From Rhizomys pruinosus (taxonomy: Eukaryota > Chordata > Mammalia > Rodentia > Spalacidae), in contig VZQC01005718.1 in the NCBI GenBank assembly GCA_009823505.1, forward strand, positions 560,917 through 624,916: DNA of 64,000 nucleotides, in the 5' to 3' direction. The notes beneath the pieces were generated by a model. That model saw nothing but the letters and a program-made list of their open reading frames with translations. It searched no databases and was not told the DNA's origin. Of this stretch, positions 44,141 to 55,904 are shown in pieces (the first letter of the stretch is position 1; each line of letters opens with the position of its first letter). Made by a program: the position numbers and the translations under genes.

Positions 44141-46210
44141 TTTTTTTTTTAATTTAATTTTTATTGATGGTTTGTGCATTTCATACATCATTTTCCAATT
44201 CAGATCAGGCATATTTCCCTTTCCCTTCCCCCCCACCCCCACCCCATCCCAGATCATGTATTCTGCCATAACTGTCCTGCATCTTTCAGGTTATTTTTTT
44301 TCATTTTTTAGCTATAAGTGATAATCCATGAGTATAAGCATCCTTCGTGCAAAACCAATCTACAGACTGTTGTGCCCAAACCCCCACAGTCCCACCATTC
44401 AGTGGGGTGTGACAGGTTGTTTGTTCAATCAAGTTGATCAAATGAGTGTCCAGACTACATCGCTGTAGTTTCACCATTCACCCCAATCGCAGCCTTTACA
44501 TTCTACCACGCCCCCTCTTCCGCAGATTGTTCCCTAGGCTTAGAAAAGGGGCACAGGTGGATGAGAAGTAAAACTGTCCTCTCTCTCTGGAGCTGTTGAC
44601 TTGGATTCTGGTCAATTCTGGCTGTTTCCTTTGATGGGCTGACAGTTTGTTCAGGAGTAACCTTTCAATCCTACTAATGAAGCACAAGCAATTAGATATA
44701 TAGGTATTTAAGCAGCACTAATAGTTATGGTAGGTTACTTTGGCATAGACACATATGTTTGGATGATATGTTAATCCATGAATTACATTTTTACACCCTG
44801 ATAAATATGACAGGGTCTTACTGTGGCTTATAACATCTCCTAACCTGTAGAGGATGTAGGCTTGTGGCATCAGCCATGGGTTATTCCTCCAAGGAGAGAG
44901 CCAATAGCCAATTAGATTTGGGATATACAGGCACATGGCTGCCTCTGCTGCACAGTATTTCCAGGCAGGTGAGGTGTAGCTGGTGCTGACTGTGGAGTCT
45001 TGCTTGACTCAGGGAGACCCGTATTTGCTTTATTGGTTTAGTGGCCTTTGGTAACACTCTCTGGCATTCCAGAGGCCATCTGTACACTTGCATGTGCAGT
45101 CTCAATATATCCCTCCCATGTTAACGTCAGGTCTTTGGCAGCAGGGTCTTATAGCCTCTCCTCCTGCAGGTATCCCAACTTAGGGGCAAGGAGCCCTTAC
45201 CTTTTGTGGGGCCTTGGATCCCCTGGCCAACATCCCCCTGGTAGAACAATCCATTGCTAATGTCAGAGCTCCTGCATTAATATACTTTGCCTAAGTGCAT
45301 AGCCCAAGGACTTTAGTATTACATTTGGTTCTGAACAGAGTATAATCCTTTTCACAGTTCTTATGTCTATTAGTCAATTAAAGAAGGCATTTTTACCGGT
45401 TTTATAAGAGATTACCTCTATAATAGTTGTCTCCAATTTACAGTTGGAGAACGACGTCATCATCATCATATTTCTCCTTGTTCTATGGGAGGGGGAGGCA
45501 AGAAAGTCATATCAAAACCTTTTTTGCACCTAGAAGGTATAAGTTTCATTAGGACTCATTATAAATAGTTGTTACATGTAGGATCCACAGAAGGGTTCGA
45601 TGTTTATGGCAATCTGAGGCTTTTCTTCCTTTCAATGTTCAGACAGGTCAGCCTTTCAGTTGCCACTTTTTGGTACATCCTACTCAATGCAAACCTGTAT
45701 CTTTTCTTTCTCAGCCATTAAGTTGGTGACATTTTGTCCTGTTGGAACAAACAAATCTTTTTCCGTAGTTAGTTTTAAGATTTGAATTGCAAGGTTTTTG
45801 ACTAAAAGGTTTCATGTCTGTCTGTATCCCCCCCCCTTTTTTTTTAACCCATGAGTCTCCAGAAGGCACTTGTATTATACATAACTATAGGGTGGAATCA
45901 AGGCACAGATTTCATCAAATTCACCCATGTTGTTTTGGGTGACTATATATGATTAACTTGGGAAGCAAACTTAATTTTTGCATTAAATCATCTTAAAGAG
46001 AATGCTACAAGGTGATACTGTACAACAGAGAAATTATAGAGAACATTTGTATGTGCCAATCCCAAAGTTATTGCTCTACAGATTTTGTGTAAAACAAATG
46101 TGGACAACAGCGAATTATATCTACATTTAACTCAGATGCATTACCGTTTTTATCAGAGTCTGTAAACCAATGTTGTTTAACATACACATATTTACTTTTA
46201 CTTTTTTTAA
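44141..46210 (-). mobile_element. Repeat R with an L1-like 3' end, inserted in the OR3 upstream flank
   Basis: The left end is poly(T) followed by 'ttattgatggtttgtgcatttcat' and a C-rich tract near 44227-44250, the complement of a G-rich rodent L1 3' UTR end. From 44290 to about 46050 it is repeat R. The OR1 paralogous flank lacks the whole piece: 'gaatg...' near 2472 connects to 'gtgg...agagag' near 2501, which corresponds to about 46222. I found no clear target duplication. The R body and the L1-like end may have moved as one transcript. Confidence 0.75.
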
Positions 46211-46455
46211 GGGGGAAATAATGGTGGAGAGAGTAAAACAGAGTCATATGACCAGATTCCTGGGTGTTTATGGGCGCTCTGTAGATTTTTAGTAGATTTA
46301 TGTTATTCCAACTCTGACTCTTTTGAAAGATAACTCCTGGAATCAGCTATTGGACAGTTACTCAAAGAGTTATGGAGAATATTTCACCAATGCAGTGGGG
46401 GTTTTGAGAATGTTGTCATGGAGATATTGAAATGGAAAGCCTCATTCATTTTCAA

Positions 46456-46474
46456 AACCTCTCTTTCCTTCCAG
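46456..46474 (+). promoter_or_regulatory. 3' splice site of the OR3 coding exon
   Basis: The tract 'acctctctttccttccag' ends in AG at 46473-46474, 21 nt before the ATG. It is the best polypyrimidine tract of the three paralogous acceptors. Confidence 0.75.
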
Positions 46475-46495
46475 GCATATATAGTGCAGGTGGCC

Positions 46496-47443
46496 ATGGA
46501 AGGACAAAATGTGAGCTTCCCCAGTATATTTGTCTTGGTGGGCTTCTCAGATCATCCATGGCTGGAGCTCCCCCTCTTTGGAGTAGTCCTGGTCTCCTAC
46601 AGCCTCACTCTGATGGGAAACAGTTCCATTATCCTCCTCTCACTGGTGGAGCCCAGACTCCAGACACCTATGTACTTCTTCTTAGGCAACCTCTCTGTGG
46701 TGGACCTCTGTGTCACCTGCACCGTTGTTCCACAACTGCTGAACAACCTCTGGGGCCCAGAGAAGACAATTTCTTCCTGGGGTTGCATCACACAGGTCTA
46801 TATTTTCAGCTGGATGGGCTACAATGAATGTATTCTACTGGCAGTAATGGCTGTTGATCGCTATGTGGCCATCTGCCAGCCCCTCAGGTATGCTCTCATC
46901 ATGCATTCCTCCACATGTGCGTGGCTGGCAGCTGCATGCTGGGCTAGTAGCCTGGCCAATTCTCTGCTCCAAGCCACACTCACACTCCAGCTTCCCTTCT
47001 GTGGGCAACACACCCTGGACCACTTTTTCTGTGATGTGGTTGCTATGATCAAGCTGGCATGTGGTGACACCACAACCAATGATCTGTCCCTGATCTTAGG
47101 ATCTGTGCCTTTTGGAATGGTGGCTCCCCTTACTGTGCTCATCTCTTACACCTTGATTGCCAGGACTGTGCTGAAGTTACCTTCCGCTGAAGGAAGGCCC
47201 AAGGCATTCAGCACCTGCAGCTCCCACTTGCTGGTTGTCACCATGTTCTTTGGACCAGGCATTTACACATACCTCCAGCCTCCAGCCAACAGCACTCAGT
47301 CCAAATTCTTCTCCTTCTTCTACTGTGTCTTCACACCACTACTGAATCCACTCATCTACACTCTGAGGAACAAGGAAGTAAAAGCAGCATGGAGGAAGAT
47401 TCTAATATCCCAGAGTTGGGGGAAGTCTTTCAAAGCCAAATAA
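46496..47443 (+). CDS. Olfactory receptor, class II, family-2-like (OR3 of cluster)
   Basis: This intact 315-residue odorant GPCR has landmarks by residue: sequon N5 (NVS), GN 41-42, TPMYFFL 57-63, WGC with Cys97, MAVDRYVAIC 118-127 (an Ala-Val change from the MAFDRY of OR1 and OR2), loop-2 cysteines at 169, 179 and 189, SY 217-218, KAFSTCSSHL 236-245, and PLLNPLIY 281-288. ICQPLRY replaces ICRPLRY just after the DRY motif. The start at 46496 matches the paralogues; the in-frame ATG at 46418 is intronic by the acceptor argument. Extracellular loop 2 (FFCDVVAMIKLACGD) differs most from its neighbours. The putative first exon ends at 32254. Ligand unknown. Confidence 0.97.
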   Translation: MEGQNVSFPSIFVLVGFSDHPWLELPLFGVVLVSYSLTLMGNSSIILLSLVEPRLQTPMYFFLGNLSVVDLCVTCTVVPQLLNNLWGPEKTISSWGCITQVYIFSWMGYNECILLAVMAVDRYVAICQPLRYALIMHSSTCAWLAAACWASSLANSLLQATLTLQLPFCGQHTLDHFFCDVVAMIKLACGDTTTNDLSLILGSVPFGMVAPLTVLISYTLIARTVLKLPSAEGRPKAFSTCSSHLLVVTMFFGPGIYTYLQPPANSTQSKFFSFFYCVFTPLLNPLIYTLRNKEVKAAWRKILISQSWGKSFKAK

Positions 47444-47770
47444 TCTCAGCCTGACTTCTGGAACAGCCACATCCCCAAATCAGTCAGTGTTGACAGGTCT
47501 GCTTTTCCAAATGCATAAATGCCAAGGCCACAGTTCCTATGTCTCAAAGGCAATCAACCTGATGATTGGAGAGCATCTATAACTAGAAACTTCTATCTTC
47601 TGAAGTCACAGATATGGCCATTGTACTTTTTCTAGACCTCCCCGAATATCTCACTCTCCACAGATGAGTACAGAAAGTACAGATGACCCATATATCTATA
47701 GAATACTGAAAGATGCTGTCTGCAAGTCCCTTCTCATAACTTCCCCTTTACCACATATTACTAAAAGTTT
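47444..47770 (+). other. OR3 3' flank homologous to the other OR flanks
   Basis: It shares 'gaacagccacatccccaaatca'-type sequence (in pieces) with OR1 and OR2, and 'aactagaaacttctatcttctg' with OR2. It marks the conserved 3' part of the duplication unit. Confidence 0.7.
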
Positions 47771-49440
47771 TGGAATATATCTCAATACTATTTTAAGCAG
47801 ATTTACACTAGATTTAACCTGACATTTACTCAAATGATTTTAATACTTTCTGTCTCTGAGAATACCATGTCTCTTTCTTCAAATACCTTGCAATACTCTG
47901 AGTAATCACACCCTTTCTTCATCTATGCCCTCATAATTAAACTTAATTGTTCATGGGACACAATCTTTTAATGTCACCATCAGGAATTTGCTTCAATTTT
48001 TCAGATCATTTACTACAAATATTCTGTGTCTTTATAGAAATCTATTTATGCTCCATCAACTGCATCTGCTTAATTTTGCTATTTCATTGTATACTTTCTT
48101 TCAAAGAATAGAAATATCCAGGTTATTTTTTATGTTCATAATACACATGAGGTTCTACATGCCTAATACATGGAGCAGTAGTTGAATAGGAGTTTAATCT
48201 AATAAAGAATGCATAGATGGCCAAATTGCATTTGCCTTGGTCACATACCAGAGTCACGGTTGACTCCCTTCTTTGGACTATTGCCACCTTTTTTTAAAGC
48301 AGAGAAACAGAGAAAAGTTTTCATTTACTAATATATTAGTAAATTACTAATGCAAAAAATTGTTAATACAACTATTGTTTTTCCATATGATATAATTTAA
48401 AAGCAGATATCAAAACTGGCCTCAAGTCTCTACTCAATGTTGTCTTGTTCAGTCTGAGAACAATGCCCCTAAGGGCCAACAACTCACAAATATGACAAGT
48501 GCTTTGCTAGCAGTGAGGCCTCTGTTCTAACATGGTCCTGGATTGGGGCCCTCTGTCCCCTCTCCAACCTTTTCCATGGAAGAAGAGTCCACAATGGTAG
48601 GCTACAGACTCAGCTCACTTGAATTAGATTCAAAGGGCAGGCTTAACCCTTACATGTACAACAGTGAAATCAACCAGGTATAGGGAATTCGGAAAACAAT
48701 GATGTGTTCTACTTATGAAATTTTTTTCCTTTTGTGATGAAAATATGCACTAAAATTGGTCTAAACAACATCTTGATCATCTCATTGATGCTATCTTATT
48801 TTTCAAAACAGGAGAGGTGGTATTAAGAGCCTCTGAATCCTTCAGGGACAACTGGGTAATAGTCTTATAAAGGGTTCTGTGCAAAGAAGTCTGACAAGAA
48901 CAGATTTCTTAGATAGAAATGTGTGGAATTATTGAGTTTGAGTTCAAAAGTAGGTGCCAAAGTGAATCCCACAGGCCACTCAGATTGTTGGAGAGCTCTT
49001 CTGGGAAACACTTTTGTATGTTCACAACCTCATACACTCTGGGTCTGTTCTAAGCTAATGAAGAAACACAATGAACAAGCTTATGTGGACAAAGCCTGAT
49101 TTGAATAAATACAGCAAAAGGATAAAATCCTATATCAACAAACCAATGTATTTTCCTCCCTAGAAAACCTGTCTGAAATGGTAAATGATCATTGTCCTCC
49201 TAAAATCAAAACTAAGATGCAGCAGCACTTGATGCAACTTATTACCAAATAAATTCCTTCTGTACCCACCTGCATTAATCTCCACCAGGAAAAATTCTTT
49301 TTGAGCTTCTGTTGGGAGTTGAGTCAGGACTGCCAGGTACAGGCTGCCCCCCACACCCTACTCCCTTGGGAGAGTAGCCAAATGGATATTGGCAAGGCCT
49401 ATCCTGGCTGTCCCAGGGCTGAACCTATACAGGTCAGTCT
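47771..49440. other. Intergenic, nothing recognised
   Basis: A/T-rich sequence with short frames only. A small inverted 'ctaatatattag' lies near 48328. I see no gene and no repeat that I can name. Confidence 0.5.
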
Positions 49441-49454
49441 CTGATGATCAGTCT

Positions 49455-49606
49455 CTAGGCGCGTGTCTTTCTCTTAGTAGTTCTGCTTGGATGCTGCTTA
49501 TACAATTACATATGATAAATGAAACTGTTCCTAGGTACATGCCTTTGTCTTAGATGTTCTACTTGGGTACTGCTGATGCAAGACATGTGATTAATAAAAC
49601 TGTGAT
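49455..49606. repeat. 76-bp diverged tandem pair
   Basis: 'ctaggcgcgtgtctttctctta' (49455) and 'ctaggtacatgcctttgtctta' (49531) start two similar units, both ending near 'aataaa/aatgaaactgt'. It may be the direct repeats of an old LTR. Confidence 0.6.
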
Positions 49607-49658
49607 TATTGAAATTATGTGGTTCCAAAGAGCTTATCATTTCATGCTATGGTTCTAT

Positions 49659-50110
49659 TGTATTAGTCAGGGTTCTCTAAAGAAACAGAAGCAACAGGAT
49701 GAATATATACCTATATACAAATTTATTGATTTGCTCACATGACAGAGCTCAAGTAGTCCAACAGTAGCCATGCTGCACTGGAGAGGCTGAGAATCCAGGG
49801 AACTGCTCAGTCCACAAGGCTGGATGTCTCAGTAGTCCCAATCTAGTGCTGAAGGCCTGATGGATTCCAAGAGATCTGCCGGTCTCAGTACATGCTGGGA
49901 TCCGAAGGGTTGCTCACAGCACCAAGACAAACTCAACACTGAGAGAGAGGCAAGCCACAGAAAAAAGGAACCAGCTCCCTCTGCCATGGCCTTTTATACT
50001 GCCTGCTGGCAGAAGGTAATGCCCACATTTGGGGTGGGCCATCCAGGTTGAGGTAATCCAATCCGAAGATCCTTTTTTTTAATTCCTGACACCCAGGATT
50101 AACCATTACA
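49659..50110 (-). repeat. 3' LTR of the ERVL provirus
   Basis: 452 bp, TGTATTAGTC to CCATTACA on the + strand. On the minus strand it starts TGTAATGGTTAATCC, as in MLT2/ERVL-type LTRs. Just inside, the minus strand reads 'aaggggtgg' near 50113-50121, a possible polypurine tract. Confidence 0.9.
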
Positions 50111-50459
50111 AGTCCACCCCTTGTCAAATTGACACCCAATAAATAGCTTCTTCTTATGTTATGCTTAAATGTCAATTTCGAACAATGGCGAGGTCATAAT
50201 TCCCCCTAACATGTTATAAGTGTCTCATGTGCAATTGCAAAGCATTATATCTTAGAATAGGTGGTAATGTCCTTGAGGAACACTTAGTCCTTCAGTATCT
50301 AATAACCTACATATGACAACACTTAACACTTATCTCAGTTGCACATTCAAAAGGGAACAACACAAGTATCTGCTTAATATATGAAAAAGCACATTCTTAA
50401 CCAAATAGGACAAAATTTAATATCTATTATAATCCACATTTCTGCAACTGGTCCCGTGG

Positions 50460-52560
50460 CCTCAGCTGATATTTATGACTACCTTCTTCTACTACCCATT
50501 CTGTATTTCCTCCATCACAGCAAGCACCTCTTCAGGTCTTGGCTCTTTCCCTGGAGGAGTGACCCATACCTTCATCCCTGAAGGGTCTGGGCCATTTCTT
50601 GTCCTGTCTGGTTTGGGTTGTTGGAGTTTTCCATTGACCTTAATCATAGAACATGGTAGGACCAGAAGGTGCCCTACAGCATCTCCTGCCTTCCAGACAT
50701 AATCTTCCTTGCCTCCATTGTGGAGAAAAAGTCCAATTTCCCCATGGTAGTCTGGATCAATCACTCCTCCTACAACTGTTATTCCTTCCTTAGCCTATTG
50801 GCTTAAGGGAAGTAGAAGCCCAAAGTGGCCAGGGGGAACCCTTAGCTTCCAGTTCAATGGAACGCATGCTGTATCTCCTGGCAAAAGCCCTCCCCCTTTG
50901 GAGCCAAAACTTCTAGACCAGCAGAATGCAAAGTCGTGGGTACAGGAAGCAAAAATTTTCCTATTGGGTTACTAGGGGTGATAGTGAGTGGAATCACTCC
51001 CACTTCCACCCCTTGGTTCCTGGACCCATGAATTCTGGCTATAGGAGAAACAGTACCATATAGTGGACGCTGATTCAAAGCATATACTGCCTCCTGGAGA
51101 ACCTTGCCCCAGCCCTCCAGGGTATTTCTACCTAATTGGCACTGTAACTGTGTCTTCAAGAGGCCCTTCCATCATTCTATCAAGACAGCTGTTTCTGGGT
51201 GGTGGGGAACATGGTAAGACCAGTAGATACCATGACCATGGGCCCACTGTCACACTTCTTTGGCTGTGAAGAGAGTTCCTTGGTCAGAAGCGATGCTGTG
51301 AGGAATACCGTGATGGTGGATAAGGCATTCTGTAAGTCCCTGGATGGTAGTTTTGGCAGAAGCATTACATGCAGGAAAGGCAAATCCATAACCAGATTAA
51401 GTATCTATTCCTGTAAGGACAAAACGCTGTCCCCTCCATGAATGGAAGTGTCCAATGTAGTCAACCTGCCACCAGGTTGCTGGCGTGTCACCCTGGGAAT
51501 AGCACCATATCGGGGGCTACAATGTTGGCTCTGCAAATTGGCACTCAGCAGCACTGTTGGCCAGATCAGCTTGGTGAGTGGAAGTTCCATTGTGTAACAA
51601 TGTATAACCTCCTCCATCTCTCGCCACCATGACCACTTTGTCATTGGCCCACTTGTTATGAGCAACAACGGGGATCGCTGGAGAAAGAAAGAGCTGGGGA
51701 AAGGGGACTATCCACAGAACTGAGGCATCTGATCTACTTGATTATAAACTCTATCCTCTTGCTGAGAACACCTTTTTGATGAGCATTTACAGGAGACACA
51801 AGTAATATACTTCACATCTTTGACCATTGGGAGAGCTTTATCCAAATACTTCTTCCCCAAATGTCTGTCTCACCAATTTTCCATCATGCTCCTTCCAAAT
51901 CCCTGACCATCCAGCCAAACCATTGGCTACACCATGAATCAGTATATAATCGAAACCTCTGGCCATTTTCCTTGCCAGGCAAAATGCACACACCATGTGC
52001 ACTGCCCGAAGTTCTGCCCACTGGTGAAGACTTTCCTTCACCAGGGTCCTTTGGCTTGTTTCAGAAGATGGCCTGTATGTAATGCTGCAGCTGCCACCGT
52101 CTGGATGGTGCCTGCATAGCATGCAAAACATCAGTAAACCAGGCCCGTCTAGTACTTCTCTTCCTCAGTCACTGATCATAGGGCAAACCCCATGAAGCCA
52201 TAGTCATGCTTAAGCACAGGAGGCATTTGTAACAGAGTGGGAACCTAGGCATTTTGGCAACTTTTCTATGTACTTGCTTGTGCCCTCTGGGCCTGCCAGG
52301 CCCTGTCCTGTATGGACCACTCCATTTGATTATGGACTGTTGCTGTTCAATGGTCCTACTTTATGGTCTGAGTGGAGTCAGATAAACCCAGCTCATTATG
52401 GGCAGCTCAGGTTTGCATGGTGACTTGGTGGCTCATTGTTCAAATGTTTCAGTTCCACTAGGGCCCAATAGCAGCTAAGAGCTTTCCTCTCATAAAGGAG
52501 AATAGTTTGCAGATGAAGGTAGAGCCTTAACTCTCCGCAAAATCCCAAGGCCTCTGCTGT
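50460..52560 (-). pseudogene. ERVL pol relic: RNase H, integrase, dUTPase
   Basis: Read on the minus strand from right to left: an RNase H stretch with QWAELRAVHMV (near 52020), broken integrase-core frames (51180-51670), the integrase C-terminal side ALNQRPLYGTVSPIARIHG (near 51050), then a dUTPase domain with GVIDPDYHGEIGL (near 50750) and a later GDAVGHLLVLP (near 50670). These are the conserved dUTPase motifs. Frameshifts and stops separate the pieces. Most of the reverse-transcriptase domain, and gag, are absent. Confidence 0.88.
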
Positions 52561-52689
52561 GAGTCCCCTATGGGGCCTGCCACAGACCTCAGATGCTCTT
52601 TATCTGCCACTGATACCTCAAGCACATTGGGTCTGCTGGATCAATATGGCCCTAGGGGCAGAGAGAACCTGCACTGCAGCCTGGACTAT

Positions 52690-53130
52690 TGAAGAGCCTT
52701 TTCCTGTTCCCACGCCCCACTCAAGTTGTTGCTGCTGCCTTGGGCTCCTAGTGATAACTGTGACCCCGAGATGTGACTGATCAAACCCTTCCTCCCCAAG
52801 TTTGGTGTCGGTCAGTGTTGTTTTGTCACAGCAATGAAGAGAAACAAACCAGAAATTGTTACAGAGATGGGTGGTAAGTGGTAAGTGATTCCCTCACATC
52901 ACTCCCCTAGTGGCTGTTCTAGTTTCTCTTCCATTGCGGGAAAAACAAAACACTCTGACCCGACACCAACTTGGGGAGGGAAGTGTTTATTCAGCTTCAC
53001 ATTTTCTGGGTCACAGTTTTTGGTCACTTATGGAGCCAAGGCAGGAACTCCAGGGCAGGAACCTGAATAAGCAGGAGCTGCAGCATACAGGCCATGGAGA
53101 AATGCTGTTCCATGGCTTGTCCCTTCACAA
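52690..53130. repeat. Inverted pair of U2 ends inside the provirus
   Basis: About 52690-52850 is U2 in + orientation ('cttcctccccaagtttgg') and 52916-53130 is U2 in minus orientation ('ccaacttggggaggg'), separated by some 65 bp. Together they form a large imperfect palindrome. Confidence 0.75.
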
Positions 53131-53333
53131 GAGGGTGTAGTTTGAGTCAAATGGATCTTCTTCATAATTACATCAACTAGTCTGCCACCACTAGGATTAT
53201 CATTCCTCTTCATGCCACCAGGAGAGACTTCAGTTACTCTAGGCTTCATTGAGTCTGGAGAAATATGGCTCCAGGAAACGGCTAACAAGCCCACCTAAAG
53301 AAATTCATCCGTTCAAGGCTGTTCTCTAAAACC

Positions 53334-53351
53334 ACTCTTCCCCTGGTACCA
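53334..53351 (-). other. ERVL primer-binding site, tRNA-Leu type
   Basis: The minus strand reads TGGTACCAGGGGAAGAGT, starting 6 nt inside the 5' LTR. It agrees at its first 10 bases with the complement of the tRNA-Leu 3' end (TGGTACCAGG). Confidence 0.75.
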
Positions 53352-53357
53352 AAATGC

Positions 53358-53840
53358 TGTATTATGTGGGTTCTCTTAAGGAAAACAGAAGCAAACAGGA
53401 CGACATATCATATACTTATATAAAAATATTGTATGATTGGCTCACATGACAGAGCTCAAGTTATGTCCACAGTACCCGTGCTGCACTGGAGGAGAGCTGA
53501 AATAGCCAGGGAACTGCTCAGTCCATTAGGCTGGAATGTCTCAGTAGTCCCAATCTGGTGCTGAAGGCCTTATGGATTGCCAGGAGATCTGCCGACTCGT
53601 ACACACTGGATCCGAAAGGTTGACTACGCAGCAAGACAAACTCAACACTGAGAGAGAGGCAAGCCACAGAAAAAAGGAACCAGCTCCCTCTGTCATGGCC
53701 TTTTACTGCCTGCTGGCAGAATGTAAGCCCACATTGGGGGTGGGTGGGCCATCCGGGTTGAGGAGTCAATCCAAAGATCCTTTTTCTCTTACTTGTTCCT
53801 TTCCAGTCATTGACACCCACTTACAGGATTAACCATCACA
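53358..53840 (-). repeat. 5' LTR of the ERVL provirus
   Basis: A 483-bp homologue of the 3' LTR with many one-base insertions and deletions relative to it (for example 'gccgactcgtac' for 'gccggtctcagtac'). The indel excess over substitutions looks like sequencing error as much as decay. Confidence 0.88.
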
Positions 53841-53945
53841 TCTATAGTAAGATTGTCTTGCTTTGAGACAAGGTATAAAAACATTGCAATTTTGCAATAA
53901 AGTCCCTGCCTGGACATCAGCCTATAAGCCCTCCTGATCCCAGCT

Positions 53946-53955
53946 CTGTGTGTGT

Positions 53956-53989
<34 letters not shown>

Positions 53990-54036
53990 CTTTTCATGTG
54001 TGTGTGTGTGTGGTGGTGTGTGTGTGTGTGTGTGTA
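53946..54036. repeat. (GT)n microsatellite
   Basis: An interrupted GT tract. Open frames across it are low-complexity artefacts. From 54040 to 54540 nothing is recognised. Confidence 0.95.
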
Positions 54037-54539
54037 TACCTGTGTCTTTTTTTTTCCTTCATCCCCTATCCTTCCCACTCAGGTTTTAAGGTCCCCTGCA
54101 GCTGGACTGCAGCAAGCTTTAATTTACTTGACATTGAATAAGGATGAGTTCAAACATAATCATCTAATATTCCAGCTTCTGGACTTTAGTGTGCATTGAA
54201 ATTACTCAGAGAATTTGTCTAAATAAAAAGAAGAGCTTTAAGGCCCTTAGGACACTTAAGAGGAAATAAGCAATAATACTATGCAGAGAAGCACCACAAG
54301 GACAGAAGTTTCTGTTACAGAACCGTTTGGAGCTTGTGATCCTTAATTTAGAAAGGTAGACATCACAGTGAAGTCCACAGCCTGCTCAGCTGTTGCCAGC
54401 ACTGTTCAGGCCCCAACACAGCACCCAAGCTACATCTACCTTATCTTGTGGCTTTTCTTGTCATTGTTTGTTTTGATTGTTGGCCGCAATTTTACTTAAT
54501 TTTTAGGCTAATATGACATTAAAAATTAAGCATTTTAAT

Positions 54540-55740
54540 AGAATACCATGCAATGTTTAGATGTGTGTATGCATAATGTCTAAATACACTTAAACAACTT
54601 ATCTCCACAAACACATGTAATTTCTTTATGTTAAAAATTTTCAGAATCCTTCCTTATAGCTTTGAAATGTAAAATATATTTCTGCTTTCTAAAATATATT
54701 TCTGCTATCTACCCTGCAATAGTGCTCCAGAAGGCCTTGTGCCTATCGTCTTCAATTTTGCACCCATTGGTCCACATCTCCTCATCCTTCTTCACTGTTC
54801 TCTCAGACTTTGGTAACCAGGATTCTATCTGAAATTTTATGAGGGATCTCCCTTATATTCCTTAGATAAATGGCTTTTAAGAGAACTAAAGAAACCCCAA
54901 GGCAGTTTTGTCTCTGATACTGCATTCCTTTTTTTATTTTTTAATATTCTTTTTTTCTTTTTTTTCTTATCTTTTTTTTTTTTTTTTTTTTTTTTTTTGG
55001 GTCTTTTGAGACAAAAGGGTCTCCCTGTAGCCCCAGCTGTCCTAGAACTCACTCTGTAGACCAGGCTGGCCTTGAACTCACAAAGATCCACCTGCCTCTG
55101 CCTCCCAAGTGCTAGGATTAAAGGCATGTGCCACCATGCCCAGCTTAAAATTCTTTTTTTAATAAAATATTTTTATTGATGTTTTGTATATTTTATACAT
55201 CATCTTTCAGTGCAATATTCTAACTCTCTACATTCACAGAAGGTCCATTGAGTCAGTCTTCAGAATCTTCAACAGAAGTATGATTTTTAAAGGGAACTTC
55301 AGTTTATATAGTACATTTTGTATTGATCAGCTCAAGATATTTCATTTTCTATCATGTGATAAATTTATCACATTTTTTACAGGAACACTCAAAAGTTCTC
55401 CTGTGAATTATATAATGTAGTATTTATTATTAAATATAATCACTCTCTGTGTAGTAGGTCAACAGTCATTCCTCCAACTGGTTGTGATTTTGTACCTGTT
55501 AAGCGATCTCTCTTCATCTCCCATCTGTCTTCATTCCCCCCAATCTCTGGTAACTATTGTTCTGTTCACTAGATCTGTTAACTCAGCCTTTTCTGATGGC
55601 ACATATGTAGTCAATCCACACATGACATCTGTCTTTCTCTGGTTGAATTGCTACACTTAACCTGGTGATATTTTGTTCCATTCTTGTTCTTCTATGGCCA
55701 AGTAGTATTCTATTGTGTGTATATGCTACATTTTCTTTTT
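54540..55740 (-). mobile_element. Old L1 3' UTR pieces with a B1
   Basis: 54540-54840 resembles 16300-16780 (L1 3' UTR complement: 'cttatctccac/atgaaca', 'taaccaggattctatct'). A poly(T)-headed B1 (about 54956-55143, minus) follows, and then an L1-end-like 'tttttattgatgttttgta' at 55170 and old L1 3' sequence to 55740 ('agtagtattctattgtgtgtatat'). Confidence 0.7.
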
Positions 55741-55904
55741 TAAAGTTTTCATTCGTATATATTAGTTACACATAACAATGGAGTTCATTATAGCATCTTA
55801 ATACTTGTAAATAATGTATCTTGACATATCTTTCATTATCTCACCTCCCCATCCTGTTCCTATTGATTTCCCTTCCTTTTCTCAACTAGTCCCCTCTATA
55901 CTTT

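Larger units (their letters stand above)
49659..53840 (-). mobile_element. ERVL-type provirus, two LTRs, internally deleted
   Basis: LTRs at 49659-50110 (3') and 53358-53840 (5') share their whole length and orientation, begin TGTATT, end near TACA/CACA, and are bounded by the 5-bp target duplication TCTAT (49654-49658 and 53841-53845). The internal part is about 3.2 kb, too short for gag-pro-pol. It holds RNase H, integrase and dUTPase relics on the minus strand. A pol gene with dUTPase after integrase and a tRNA-Leu primer-binding site is the ERVL signature. There is no env, as is normal for ERVL. All frames are broken. Confidence 0.9.

Noticed and set aside
46418..46495. Upstream ATG of OR3
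   Set aside because: As for OR2: it is before the acceptor at 46474, and the paralogues start at the later Met.
53948..54199. Cys/Val repeat frames
   Set aside because: A translation artefact of the GT microsatellite.
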